A stretch of DNA of 64,000 nucleotides from JAPLJU01 sp964547985 (GTDB lineage Bacteria; Desulfobacterota; Syntrophia; Syntrophales; UBA2192): positions 1 through 64,000 of the forward strand of contig CAZJPV010000006.1 of NCBI GenBank assembly GCA_964547985.1, given 5' to 3'. The translations under genes were made by a program, and so were the position numbers. The notes under the pieces are model-generated. The model ran no database searches. It saw nothing but the letters and a program-made list of their open reading frames with translations, and had not been told where the DNA came from. This document shows positions 9,156 through 17,178 of the stretch, one piece after another (within the stretch, counting starts at the first letter, position 1; every line of letters begins with the position of its first letter).

Positions 9156-9932
9156 TCAGATGAAGGTGCCCATCGGGGTTACGATCATGCGGTTCGTTTC
9201 CAGCATCACCCGGATCTCGCGCACGTGCTCCACGGCCGACGGGTTGTCGCCGTGGACGCAGATCGTGTGGATCTCCATCTCGAGGACGCTACCGTCGGTG
9301 GCGATGATCTTGCCCTCCTTTGCCATGCGAAGGGCCCGCTCGGTGGCGAGTTTTGGGTCCTCGATGACGGCACCCGGCATCTCCCTCGACGCGAGTCTGC
9401 CGTCGCGCGTGTAGGCCCGGTCGGGGAAGGCTTCGAAAGCGACCCTGATGCCGGCTTCCTTTGCAATTCTTTTGACAAGGGGCGCCTGGGCGCCGCCGAG
9501 GGTTAGATATATGAGGGATCGGTCGACACCGGCAATCGCCCCGGCGATGGTGCGGATGAGCACTTCATTCCCCACGCTCATGTTGTAGAGGCTCCCGTGA
9601 GGTTTGACGTGCTGGAGCGGCACCCCCAGGGCGGAGCAGAAGGCCTTCATCGCCCCGACCTGGTAGATGACGTAGTCACGGATTTCCTCGGGCGTGCATT
9701 CCATGTTCCTTCTGCCGAAGCCCATGAGGTCCGGGTAACCCGGGTGGGCGCCTACGCCCACGCCGTTTTCTTTCGCGAGCTTCACCGTCTCATGCATCAC
9801 CCTGGGGTCGCCGGCGTGGAAGCCGCAGGCGATGTTCGCCGAGGTAACATGTTTAATCACTTCGCCGTCCATGCCGAGCGTGTAAGTGCCGAAGCTTTCT
9901 CCCATGTCGCAGTTGAGGTCGATTTTCTTCAT
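9156..9932 (-). CDS. pxpA: 5-oxoprolinase subunit A (LamB/YcsF family)
   Basis: Encodes 258 aa. The N-terminus IDLNCDMGESFG is the family hallmark (Asp/Asn/Asp/Glu cluster), followed by NIACGFHAGDP and GVGAHPGYPDL-GFGRR. PxpA is a TIM-barrel-like hydrolase that completes 5-oxoproline to glutamate conversion with PxpBC. The ATG at 9932 has AAAGGG 9 nt upstream; a TTG 9 nt further upstream is less likely. It begins 42 nt after dctM, so it is co-transcribed with the TRAP genes. Confidence 0.95.
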   Translation of the reverse strand: MKKIDLNCDMGESFGTYTLGMDGEVIKHVTSANIACGFHAGDPRVMHETVKLAKENGVGVGAHPGYPDLMGFGRRNMECTPEEIRDYVIYQVGAMKAFCSALGVPLQHVKPHGSLYNMSVGNEVLIRTIAGAIAGVDRSLIYLTLGGAQAPLVKRIAKEAGIRVAFEAFPDRAYTRDGRLASREMPGAVIEDPKLATERALRMAKEGKIIATDGSVLEMEIHTICVHGDNPSAVEHVREIRVMLETNRMIVTPMGTFI

Positions 9933-9974
9933 GACAGTCAACCCTTTGCTGAATTTAAGATGGCCCAGGCCACT

Positions 9975-11279
9975 TTACTTCATCTTTGACGGCAGGTACA
10001 ACGCGATTTCCGGAAACACCGTGAGGAGCATGGTGGCCAGCAACATGATAAAGAAGAAGGGGAACGCGGCTTTTGCGATTTTGAACAGGTCATCATTGGA
10101 AAGTCCGCTGATGACGAAGAGGTTGAAGCCTACCGGCGGCGTCACCTGGGCCAGCTCGATCATGACAACGAGGTAGATGCCGAACCACACGGGATCGAAC
10201 TTCGCCGCCTCGATGAGGGGAAGCACAAGCGGTGCCGTCATGACGATCATGGAGAATCCGTCGACGAGGCAGCCCAGGAACAGGTAGAGAATCGTCAGCC
10301 AGAAAATGAGCATGTAGGGCGAAAGCTGCATCGACACCACGAACTCCGTGAGCGCCCGGGTGATCCCGAGGAATCCCATGACATTTGAGAGATAGGAGGC
10401 GCCCATCACGATGAGCATGATCATGCAGCTCGTCTTCACGGAGTTGACGAGGCTCACCTCGAAGACTTCCCAGGAGAGGCTGCGGGTCAGGGCCGCGAAG
10501 AACAGGGCCCCAACGACGCCGAGGGCCCCCGCTTCAGTGGGAGTCGCCCACCCGAGGTAGATGCTGCCCAGGACGAAGAAGATCAGGATGATGACCGGGG
10601 CGATTGCCGGGATGGCCCGGATTCGATCGGTCCAGGTGAAGTGGTCTTCTGCCCTTGGGGCGAGCGCCGGCGTGACGAGACAGCGGATCAGGATGTAGGC
10701 GCAGAACATGAAGGCAATCATGAAGCCGGGGATGAAGCCCGCAATGAAGAGTTTCCCGATGCTCACATCGCCGATGATCCCGTAGACGAGCATCATCATG
10801 CTCGGGGGGATCATGAAACCCAGGGTGCCCGTGCCGGCCAGCGACCCGATCGAAAGGTCGTGGTCATAACCCCGCCTCTCGAGTTCCGGGACGGTGATCT
10901 TCCCGACGGTGGCCGTCGTGGCTGCCGAGGAGCCGCTTACGGCGGCAAAAAAGGTGCAGGCCATGACGTTCACATGGATGAGCCGCCCGGGGATGGCGTC
11001 CATCCAGGGGGCGAGTCCCCGGAAGAGATCTGACGATATGCGACTCCGGAAGAGGATCTCACCCATCCAGATGAAAAACGGCAGGGCCATCATGGCCGAG
11101 CCGCTCGTGTTGTTCCAGGCGACGTTCGAGAGGATCGACCCGAAGGATACGTCACTGAAGAAAAAGAATCCTCCCATCCCGACGAGGAAGAGGGATATCC
11201 CGACCCAGACCGACCCGCCCAGGAAGAGGATGAGCAGTCCGACAATGGTTGCGGATACGGGCCCGAGGTCGATTTGCAT
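9975..11279 (-). CDS. dctM: TRAP transporter large permease (DctM)
   Basis: Encodes 434 aa with about 12 hydrophobic segments, the usual size for DctM. The blocks SGSSAATTATVGKITVPEL and GTLGFMIPPSMMMLVYG are typical of the family. It forms the sodium-driven channel of a tripartite ATP-independent periplasmic transporter with DctQ. It starts 29 nt after dctQ with a GGGAG ribosome site and is followed closely by pxpA. Confidence 0.95.
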   Translation of the reverse strand: MQIDLGPVSATIVGLLILFLGGSVWVGISLFLVGMGGFFFFSDVSFGSILSNVAWNNTSGSAMMALPFFIWMGEILFRSRISSDLFRGLAPWMDAIPGRLIHVNVMACTFFAAVSGSSAATTATVGKITVPELERRGYDHDLSIGSLAGTGTLGFMIPPSMMMLVYGIIGDVSIGKLFIAGFIPGFMIAFMFCAYILIRCLVTPALAPRAEDHFTWTDRIRAIPAIAPVIILIFFVLGSIYLGWATPTEAGALGVVGALFFAALTRSLSWEVFEVSLVNSVKTSCMIMLIVMGASYLSNVMGFLGITRALTEFVVSMQLSPYMLIFWLTILYLFLGCLVDGFSMIVMTAPLVLPLIEAAKFDPVWFGIYLVVMIELAQVTPPVGFNLFVISGLSNDDLFKIAKAAFPFFFIMLLATMLLTVFPEIALYLPSKMK

Positions 11280-11308
11280 GGAACGTTCACTCCCTGCTCA
11301 AAAACCAA

Positions 11309-11845
11309 TTATCGGCCGAGATCGTCTGTTTCCTCGAGGATGCGAAGCCCCTCCGTATCCTGCCGGAGGATGTAGAGGGCCTTCAGAAACTCTGCGATGA
11401 ACTGAAGCGTCATGAAGAGCGCCCCCAGTGGCATGAAGAACTGAGGGATCGCCAGGTAGGTTTCCGATATCTGCATCGACCGGGATTCGCTGACGACGGA
11501 ATCCCAGAAGAACTCCCAGGTAAAGTAGGTCAGTGCCGCGCAAAAAACAAAACCGACGACGAAGGCGACCATGTTGAAAATGACATGAGACCGGCCCTTG
11601 AGGAGGTGGGGCAGGAACATCATGCGGATGTGCCCGCGCTCCCGAAGCGTGTAGGCGAGACCGATGAAGGTCAGCATGGCCATGAGGTAGCCCGTGTATT
11701 CATCCGTGACGTAGAACGTTCCGTGAAAGAAACTCCGGATCACGATCTCGCCCACGGAGATGACGAGCGCCATGACCATCAAGATGCCCGCCGCCCAGCC
11801 GCCGATGCCCGACAGCCTGTCTATGGTGTTGATGAGTGTTTTCAT
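11309..11845 (-). CDS. dctQ: TRAP transporter small permease (DctQ)
   Basis: Encodes 178 aa with four transmembrane segments. The loop ending RERGHIRMMFLPHLL matches the DctQ family R-x-x-x-H-I/V-R motif. It pairs with DctM in the inner membrane. An in-frame upstream extension to 11878 adds 11 Gly/Pro-rich residues that run through a hairpin, so the ATG at 11845 is preferred although no good Shine-Dalgarno is visible. Confidence 0.9.
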   Translation of the reverse strand: MKTLINTIDRLSGIGGWAAGILMVMALVISVGEIVIRSFFHGTFYVTDEYTGYLMAMLTFIGLAYTLRERGHIRMMFLPHLLKGRSHVIFNMVAFVVGFVFCAALTYFTWEFFWDSVVSESRSMQISETYLAIPQFFMPLGALFMTLQFIAEFLKALYILRQDTEGLRILEETDDLGR

Positions 11846-11855
11846 GGGTCTGCCA

Positions 11856-11876
11856 GGGCCCGCCGGAGGCGGGCCC
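11856..11876 (-). promoter_or_regulatory. GC-rich hairpin just before dctQ
   Basis: A perfect 9-bp inverted repeat, GGGCCCGCC / GGCGGGCCC, with a 3-nt loop, ends 11 nt before the dctQ ATG. It has no T tract. It may stabilise the upstream dctP mRNA or hold down dctQ translation. Confidence 0.55.
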
Positions 11877-11913
11877 ACGGGTCGGTCGGACCCTTCCCGC
11901 TCAAAATATGAGA

Positions 11914-11942
11914 GGGACCCCGGATAAAACGCCCGGGGTCCC
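11914..11942 (-). terminator. Intergenic (attenuating) hairpin after dctP
   Basis: A perfect 10-bp stem, GGGACCCCGG (11914-11923) with CCGGGGTCCC (11933-11942), has a 9-nt loop and lies 28 nt after the dctP stop. On the minus strand it is followed by TCTCATATTTT, a poor U tract. A leaky terminator here would give more DctP than DctQM, as known for dctP-dctQ intergenic hairpins in other bacteria. Confidence 0.6.
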
Positions 11943-11970
11943 CTTCAGTGACACGATGGCGAAGATAGAT

Positions 11971-12963
11971 CTAACGCTTCACTTTCTTCATGAACTCACT
12001 GTAGATCTTCTTTCCGTCCGGCGGGGCGGTCTTCAGCCACTCGGCCCGGATGCCCTGGGTGATCTTCTCCATGTCGGCGATGAATTGCTTGGAGGGTTTC
12101 ACCGTCTCGATGCCGTTCTTGTTGCTGATGGCCTCCATGTCGCCGTCCCATTTCCTGACGCCTTTCCAGGCGGCCTCTTCCTGCTCCTTGCCGAGTTTCA
12201 CGAGGAGGTCCTGCTGGGCCTTGGGGAGTTTCTTGAAGGCGTTCATGTTGACCGTCACCATGTCGGTGGCGATGGTGATCTGAAGTGGCTCGAAGTACTT
12301 CAGCACTTCCCAGAACTTGCCGTCCACCGCCGTGGGCGTCGAGGTCATGACGGAGTCGATGATACCCGTCTGCAGCGACGTGTAGACCTCGCTGAAGGGG
12401 AGGGCGAGGGGCGTCGCGCCGGCGGCCTCCATCACGAGCGCGCCGTTTTTGTCATAGGTACGGGTCTTGAGGCCCTTCAGGTCCTCGAGGGATGTGATCT
12501 TCTTTTTCGTCCAGAGCCCCGCGCCGGGCCAGGGGGCGATGTAGAGGATCTTCTGGTTCCACTTGGTTGCCGCCTTGTCGTAGTAGGGCCGCGCGATGTT
12601 GGTGAGGAGCCTCAGTTCGTCGAAATCCCGGACCAAAAAGGGGAGCGTCGAGATCTGGAAGATCTTCTCGTCGCCGGCCACGCCGCTGATGAGCATGTCG
12701 GACAGGGGGACGAGACCGTCACGGACGACCTTCAGGAGTTCGGGGCCTTTGTATCCCAGGGCGCCGCCTGTGCTAACGACGAGTTCCAGCTCACCCTTGG
12801 AGGCCGCCTTCACCTTTTCAGCGTATTCTGTGAGCCACACGCTGTGCATGTTTTTCGGGGGCCACACCGAGTTGGCGTTCCAGGTTGTCTTGGCGATGCA
12901 AGTCCCCGCGACGAAGCTGACGAGGACAGCAGCCAGCATTAACGCAGTCAGTAATTTTTTCAT
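11971..12963 (-). CDS. dctP: TRAP transporter substrate-binding protein (DctP)
   Basis: Encodes 330 aa. A clear signal peptide (KKLLTALMLAAVLVSFVAG, then CIA) precedes a mature DctP-family protein. The conserved Arg-containing block LKGLKTRTYDKNGALVMEAA, which contacts the substrate carboxylate in this family, is present, followed by AAGATPLALPFSEVYTSLQ. It captures an organic acid in the periplasm. AGGAGG lies 8 nt before the ATG at 12963. The neighbouring pxpABC genes point to 5-oxoproline as ligand, which is inference from context only. Confidence 0.95.
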   Translation of the reverse strand: MKKLLTALMLAAVLVSFVAGTCIAKTTWNANSVWPPKNMHSVWLTEYAEKVKAASKGELELVVSTGGALGYKGPELLKVVRDGLVPLSDMLISGVAGDEKIFQISTLPFLVRDFDELRLLTNIARPYYDKAATKWNQKILYIAPWPGAGLWTKKKITSLEDLKGLKTRTYDKNGALVMEAAGATPLALPFSEVYTSLQTGIIDSVMTSTPTAVDGKFWEVLKYFEPLQITIATDMVTVNMNAFKKLPKAQQDLLVKLGKEQEEAAWKGVRKWDGDMEAISNKNGIETVKPSKQFIADMEKITQGIRAEWLKTAPPDGKKIYSEFMKKVKR

Positions 12964-13014
12964 GCCTCTCTTCCTCCTTTTGGATGGGGTTCTGTATTTG
13001 ACAAAAACGGGCCG

Positions 13015-13043
13015 ATTATAGTGCCTATGACTTCTCAAATCAA
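13015..13043 (-). promoter_or_regulatory. Sigma70 promoter of the dctPQM-pxpABC operon
   Basis: On the minus strand TTGATT (13038-13043), a 17-nt spacer and a consensus TATAAT (13015-13020). The start point would lie about 45 nt upstream of the dctP ATG. Confidence 0.65.
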
Positions 13044-13284
13044 GTGACAAAAAGTGCAAAGGTGAAAATTTTTCCCTTATTTTTTCATGCCTCTGGATGG
13101 TCTGTCGCCGCGGCACCGGGAACGCCAACGCCAGTCGTGGTCGGGGCGGGGGAGGGCGCAGGTCGGCACGCCGATGGCGGCGGACGTATCTTGAGGTGCC
13201 TTGGGGCTAACGAAAAGGACCTGCGTCCTCCGTGCAGGGGAAAGCTTCAGGAAGCCGGGAAACGCTCGCAATAAGCCATGAAAT
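13044..13284. other. Intergenic stretch without a recognised gene
   Basis: Lies between the dct promoter and the pilin terminator. It is GC-rich; open frames on both strands lack ribosome sites and conserved-looking sequence. Nothing else was recognised. Confidence 0.4.
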
Positions 13285-13323
13285 GAAAACCCCCTCCGGT
13301 CCCTATAGCTGGAAGGGGTTTTC
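13285..13323 (-). terminator. Terminator of the pilin-like gene
   Basis: GAAAACCCC-C-TCC (13285-13297) pairs with GGA-A-GGGGTTTTC (13311-13323) with one mismatch. On the minus strand the stem ends in GGGGTTTTC followed by ATTTC. It lies about 100 nt beyond the pilin stop. Confidence 0.55.
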
Positions 13324-13422
13324 CCATTCGGTTTTAACAGCGCAATCCGCGACGTTGCGCACCGGCCATGATTTCCGGAATCGTTCGGGACCCCGCCGCA
13401 AGGGGAGAGAACGTTGGGCGTT

Positions 13423-13806
13423 TTACAGACCGGGACGATGCATGGTGCCGATGGCAGTTGCGTCGGCAACGGTCGTTCCGGCCTTCCCCGTGGAAGTCAT
13501 ATAGAAAGTCGGGGAAGTATATGTGTAGTTCAGGGTAAAGTCGCCGGCATCTGTGAAAACCGAAGCTAGGATTTCGGCACCTGTCGGCCATGTCGTGTCC
13601 TGGAGAAGACGCTGGGCGGCGTACTGGGCTATTCTGGACTTGCCCTCAGCGAGCGCCGTCTGGCCCGCTTTCTTTTTTGCTTCCTCCTGCATGCTGAAGT
13701 ACTTCGGGATGGCCACGGCGGCCAGGATCCCGAGGATCAGGAGGACCATGATGATCTCGATCAGGGTGAAGCCCTTGTGATTCTTACGTATGAAATGGCT
13801 TAACAT
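13423..13806 (-). CDS. Type IV pilin-like / pseudopilin protein
   Basis: Encodes 127 aa. It has a class III prepilin signal: a basic leader ending in Gly12, then FTLIE with Glu at mature position 5, and the hydrophobic helix IIMVLLILGILAAVAIPKY. Prepilin peptidase would cut after Gly12. The C-terminal part has GDFTLNYTYTS and few cysteines, as in short PilA/GspG-like or minor pilins. No pilus or secretion assembly gene lies in the window, so it is an orphan. GGGGGG before the ATG serves as ribosome site. Confidence 0.88.
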   Translation of the reverse strand: MLSHFIRKNHKGFTLIEIIMVLLILGILAAVAIPKYFSMQEEAKKKAGQTALAEGKSRIAQYAAQRLLQDTTWPTGAEILASVFTDAGDFTLNYTYTSPTFYMTSTGKAGTTVADATAIGTMHRPGL

Positions 13807-14148
13807 AACGAACCCCCCCTTTTGTCTTTCGGAATAAAGATAAACTGCCGTCCAGAGAATTACCTAATAGAGAATCGCCGTTATGTCAATAAGCGCCTGG
13901 CGTTATTTTTACATACGAAGAAAGTATTAGAAGGATAATTCCCTCTAAGAGAAACGGGCGATGGCAAAAACATCCAATCATTTCTGAGCCTTGAAACTTT
14001 TTTGAGTCCCGCAGCCTTTCCTTGTCCTGCCTTTTTGTCCTGTCGTTCCGGCCATGAGGATCCCGCCCCAAAGGAAAATCGGTCTGGAAATGAACCGGCG
14101 GTGAGCGGACCCTGAATGATGGGACCGGTAAAAGTGGCCGTCAGGCAT
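13807..14148. other. Intergenic stretch without a recognised gene
   Basis: AT-rich upstream of the pilin (13807-13990) and then mixed. A 61-codon minus-strand frame (13886-14071) has no ribosome site or recognisable content. The pilin promoter should lie near its left end but no convincing -35/-10 pair was seen. Confidence 0.4.
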
Positions 14149-14565
14149 TTATTCGGGGACGAACTTCACACGCTTTCCATCGATCTCGAGGGTCGTCTTG
14201 GAGTAGGTATACTTGTGGATGATCTTGTCGTCCTTGAAGTGCATCACGTCGACACCTCGTCGGTGCTCCGGCTTGCCTTGGTATCCCTTTTCGATGGATG
14301 GCCAGTCCAGAAACCACTGGAAGAGGACCTTCTGCGCTTCTTCGTCGACGAAGAGGTCCTCCGTGTTGAAACGGAAACCCCCGTGGTTCCTGAACCATGG
14401 CTCCCAGGCGTTTTTGAGGGCCCCGGCGCCCCTGATCTTTGCCCCCGTCCAGTTTTCGAAGACGATGTCGTCGTGGAAGAGCGCGGCGACTCTATCGATA
14501 TCGTGCTCGTTCCACGCCTCGTTCCATTGGGTCAGCACATCAACGATCTGCCTCTTTGTAAGCAT
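14149..14565 (-). CDS. NTF2/SnoaL-like fold protein
   Basis: Encodes 138 aa. It shows the N-terminal pattern WNEAWNEHDIDRVAALFHDDIVFE and the later KIIHKYTYSKTT-type strand, typical of the SnoaL/NTF2-like cone fold. Members are diverse (isomerases, small-molecule binding, unknown). The Asp/His pair in the WNEHD-x8-FHDD segment is what many ketosteroid-isomerase-like proteins keep, but the substrate cannot be inferred. The ATG at 14565 begins at the conserved region. Only GTGGGG precedes it. It is divergent from the VWA-OmpA gene. Confidence 0.75.
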   Translation of the reverse strand: MLTKRQIVDVLTQWNEAWNEHDIDRVAALFHDDIVFENWTGAKIRGAGALKNAWEPWFRNHGGFRFNTEDLFVDEEAQKVLFQWFLDWPSIEKGYQGKPEHRRGVDVMHFKDDKIIHKYTYSKTTLEIDGKRVKFVPE

Positions 14566-14648
14566 CCCCACTACCCCCGTCTCACGCGATTTTGCCTTTA
14601 AATTAGCACATTTTCGCCCGGGAATAAAATGATATAACCGCCCGCATT

Positions 14649-14681
14649 TTAGCATTTGAAATATTTGGGGGAAAATGCTAA
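14649..14681. promoter_or_regulatory. Inverted repeat in a divergent intergenic region
   Basis: TTAGCATTT (14649-14657) and AAATGCTAA (14673-14681) form a perfect 9-bp inverted repeat with a 15-nt AT-rich spacer. A related half-site, ATTAGCACATTTT, lies near 14600. It sits between divergently transcribed genes and could be an operator. The rest of 14566-15017 holds no recognised gene. Confidence 0.4.
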
Positions 14682-15017
14682 TTTACAAAAGCTCAAGCAC
14701 GTCAGCGGCATTTTGACCAATCGTCGCCTGTAAAATCTTTAGTTCAAAATTATTCAAGGAACGTAACCCTGTGACGAGACAGATGTAATCCGCGTATTGA
14801 TGAGGAAACGCTGTATTGGATCAGGGTCAGGTTGACAGTCTCCGCCGGAACGTGGAGGGCGAAGGGATTCAAAGTTCGACACGGGTCTTCATTGGGACAG
14901 CGGAAGTTAAAGAGGCTCTGAGCGGGCCTGTCAGGGCCGGCAGCGAAGAGGAAAAGGATGGCCGGCAGTGTGTCGGCATCAAATGTGTGGATAGTCAAGC
15001 TTAAAGGAGGTGTGTTT

Positions 15018-16124
15018 ATGGTCAAAAAATGTTTGAAGGTAACCCTATTGATTATTGCGGTAGTGGCACTTATCGGCTGCGCGACGAAGAAGGCTTACAT
15101 GCCTGTTGACGTGTCGTCGAATGCGAAGGCGGCAGGTCTCGTGCAATGTACGGACAATGCTGCCTTTCTTTTTGACCGATCGGATTCGATGAATCCCTGG
15201 TACGACAGGGACTCCAGGCTGGCCATCGCCAAGCAGGTTACGAGCGATATGGCCAAGACGATACCCGCGGGTGTAAAGCTGAGCCCGTCCCTTCGGCTCT
15301 TCGGTGCCGAGAAGATGGGGTCGGACGAATCCACCTGGGTGGTCACTGGCGCGGATTTCCAGAAGGCCATGGACAAGATCGGCAACCGTGGATTGGGGAG
15401 GACCCCCATGGGCCGTGCACTGGCGGCAGCCGGTGGTGATGTGAAGGGGTTGAGCGGCAAGACGGCGATCATTCTTGTGAGTGATTTCGAACAGGTCGAA
15501 GGGATAGACGATCTCCGTCCGAAGTCGATCCTGGAAAACGTTGCCAAGATCAAGGCGGACTATGGTGGCAGGGTGTGCATCTATCCCGTCCAGGTCGGGA
15601 AGGATGTTGAGGGCAAGAAGCTCGCGGAGCGGATTGTTGCGGACGGCGGGTGTGGTTTTGTTGAGAATGCCGACAACCTGCAGACGCCGGCTCAAATGGG
15701 GGCCTACGTGCAGAAGGTTTTCTTCTGTCCCCCCGCGGCAGGGGCTGCGCCAGCGGCAGTGGTACCACCGCCTCCGCCTGTGGTTCCGGGAGTCGACAGG
15801 CTCGATGCTGTCTACTTTGCTTACGACAAGTACGATCTGAATCCCGCGGCGCGCGAGACGCTGAAGAAGAATGCCGATTGGCTCTCGAAAAACAAGGACA
15901 CGAAGGTTGTTGTCGAGGGGAACTGCGACGAGCGCGGGACCAACGAGTACAACATGGCCCTCGGCCAGAGAAGGGCGGATGCCGCGGCCAAGTATCTCAA
16001 GAGCCTGGGAGTCGGCGCAGGGCGGATCTCGACGATCAGCTACGGCGAGGACAAGCCGGTTTGCAAAGAGTCGAACGAGGCCTGCTGGTCCAAGAACAGA
16101 AGGGGCGATTTCATCATCAAGTGA
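15018..16124 (+). CDS. VWA-OmpA lipoprotein (Pal-like peptidoglycan-binding)
   Basis: Encodes 368 aa. The lipoprotein signal ends at ALIGC (Cys21). Residues about 45-235 form a von Willebrand A-like domain with the metal-site start FDRSDSM (DxSxS). A Pro/Ala linker (about 240-258) follows, then a C-terminal OmpA/Pal domain with VYFAYDKYDLNP and VEGNCDERGTNEYNMALGQR (peptidoglycan-binding Asp/Arg). It is probably an outer-membrane lipoprotein that grips the cell wall and binds a partner through the VWA domain. AAAGGAGG at 15003-15010 sets the start. A strong terminator follows, so it is monocistronic. Confidence 0.9.
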   Translation: MVKKCLKVTLLIIAVVALIGCATKKAYMPVDVSSNAKAAGLVQCTDNAAFLFDRSDSMNPWYDRDSRLAIAKQVTSDMAKTIPAGVKLSPSLRLFGAEKMGSDESTWVVTGADFQKAMDKIGNRGLGRTPMGRALAAAGGDVKGLSGKTAIILVSDFEQVEGIDDLRPKSILENVAKIKADYGGRVCIYPVQVGKDVEGKKLAERIVADGGCGFVENADNLQTPAQMGAYVQKVFFCPPAAGAAPAAVVPPPPPVVPGVDRLDAVYFAYDKYDLNPAARETLKKNADWLSKNKDTKVVVEGNCDERGTNEYNMALGQRRADAAAKYLKSLGVGAGRISTISYGEDKPVCKESNEACWSKNRRGDFIIK

Positions 16125-16150
16125 GAGTTCCTGACCAGCTTACATTAACC

Positions 16151-16190
16151 GGAAAGCCTCACGGTTCAGGCCGTGGGGCTTTCCTTCTTA
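16151..16190 (+). terminator. Rho-independent terminator
   Basis: GGAAAGCC-T-CACGG (16151-16164) pairs with CCGTG-G-GGCTTTCC (16171-16184), one G-T pair in a 14-bp stem, then TTCTTAATAA. It ends the VWA-OmpA transcript. Confidence 0.85.
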
Positions 16191-16323
16191 ATAATTTCCT
16201 TAAGGGGGTTTCTCCCCGCGGCATTCCAAGGCATGCCGCAGCGTGTCGAGGATGGTGATCTGCAGGGATGATGATTCGAATGCTTGAACGGAATACCGGA
16301 CACTTCAGATTCGCGAGGGATGC

Positions 16324-16998
16324 ATGAAAAAGACAGGGATTATTTTATTGATCCTCGTCGTATTTGTTTTCGCCGGTTGCGTGATGCTCAAGTACCCTGA
16401 GCCAGGCGAACCCCTGGGCAAACTGGGTGACAGGGCCCTTGTCTACGGCAAGATCAAGGTCAAGGAAAGGGGCAAAGAGTTCAAGCCCTGGAGTTCCAAT
16501 CTTCTCGATGTCCTTGCCACCTTCGGCAAGCCCAATGTCGATCTTTCCATCTTCTGGGTCGAAGCCGGTGCGCGGGGCTTTTCCGTGACCATCGAGGGTG
16601 ACGGTCATTTCTACTGGATCGTTCCGAGAGGGACCTATCTCATCTACCATACCTACGTGGATCCCCTCCCAAACAACGAAGCCTTTGCGGCCTTCCAGGT
16701 ACCCGCGAGGGGGGATGCCGTTTACGCCGGGACGCTGATCGTGCACGTCGAATCGGAGTACGAGTCATCGAGTGAAGAAATCGGATTCCATGTCATAGAA
16801 GTGGAGATCGAGGATGCATTCGAGGAGGAGTTAAAGATCCTTCGCAAGAGGCATCCCGGTCTTTCACTGGAGGTCACAAAGATCCTGGCAAGATATGATC
16901 CCTTCTTCATCAACCTTTTTAAAGACTACGACCGTTATCAATGCGAGAAGGTCTTGAACCGAAACGGTCTGTCTTTGCTCACCTACGGGTCTCGCTGA
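16324..16998 (+). CDS. Putative lipoprotein of unknown function
   Basis: Encodes 224 aa. The signal peptide ends in the lipobox VFAGC (Cys19). The rest is beta-rich, with DGHFYWIVPRGTYLIYHTY, which resembles a carboxypeptidase-regulatory or transthyretin-like beta sandwich. An acidic helix-rich C-terminal tail follows. I do not recognise the family. It stands alone between the VWA-OmpA gene and the beta-oxidation operon, with GCGAGGG before the ATG. Confidence 0.75.
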   Translation: MKKTGIILLILVVFVFAGCVMLKYPEPGEPLGKLGDRALVYGKIKVKERGKEFKPWSSNLLDVLATFGKPNVDLSIFWVEAGARGFSVTIEGDGHFYWIVPRGTYLIYHTYVDPLPNNEAFAAFQVPARGDAVYAGTLIVHVESEYESSSEEIGFHVIEVEIEDAFEEELKILRKRHPGLSLEVTKILARYDPFFINLFKDYDRYQCEKVLNRNGLSLLTYGSR

Positions 16999-17091
16999 GC
17001 GCTTGCGGGAAATTTCCCCATCCATGTTCTGGCGGGCTCTTCGACCCCCCGGATGAAATCCGCCTTCCCCTGTTATTCCGTTTTACAACAC

Positions 17092-17120
17092 TTGACACGG
17101 ATCCCGCTTTTCTATATGTC
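17092..17120 (+). promoter_or_regulatory. Candidate promoter of the beta-oxidation operon
   Basis: Consensus TTGACA at 17092-17097. A -10 is possible as TATGTC (17115-17120, 17-nt spacer) or TATATG (17113-17118, 15 nt). A short inverted repeat, CGGAT-GAA-ATCCG, lies about 30 nt upstream of the -35. Confidence 0.5.
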
Positions 17121-17178
17121 CATGATGTTCTGAAATATTTTTGGTTTATTTAAACCGGCAGTGATGGAGAAAAGCCCC

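Noticed and set aside
13886..14071. 61-codon minus-strand frame
   Set aside because: No ribosome site, no hydrophobic or metal motif, lies in a gap; judged non-coding.
14816..15004. 62-codon + frame upstream of the VWA-OmpA gene
   Set aside because: No ribosome site and no motif; part of the long leader or promoter region.
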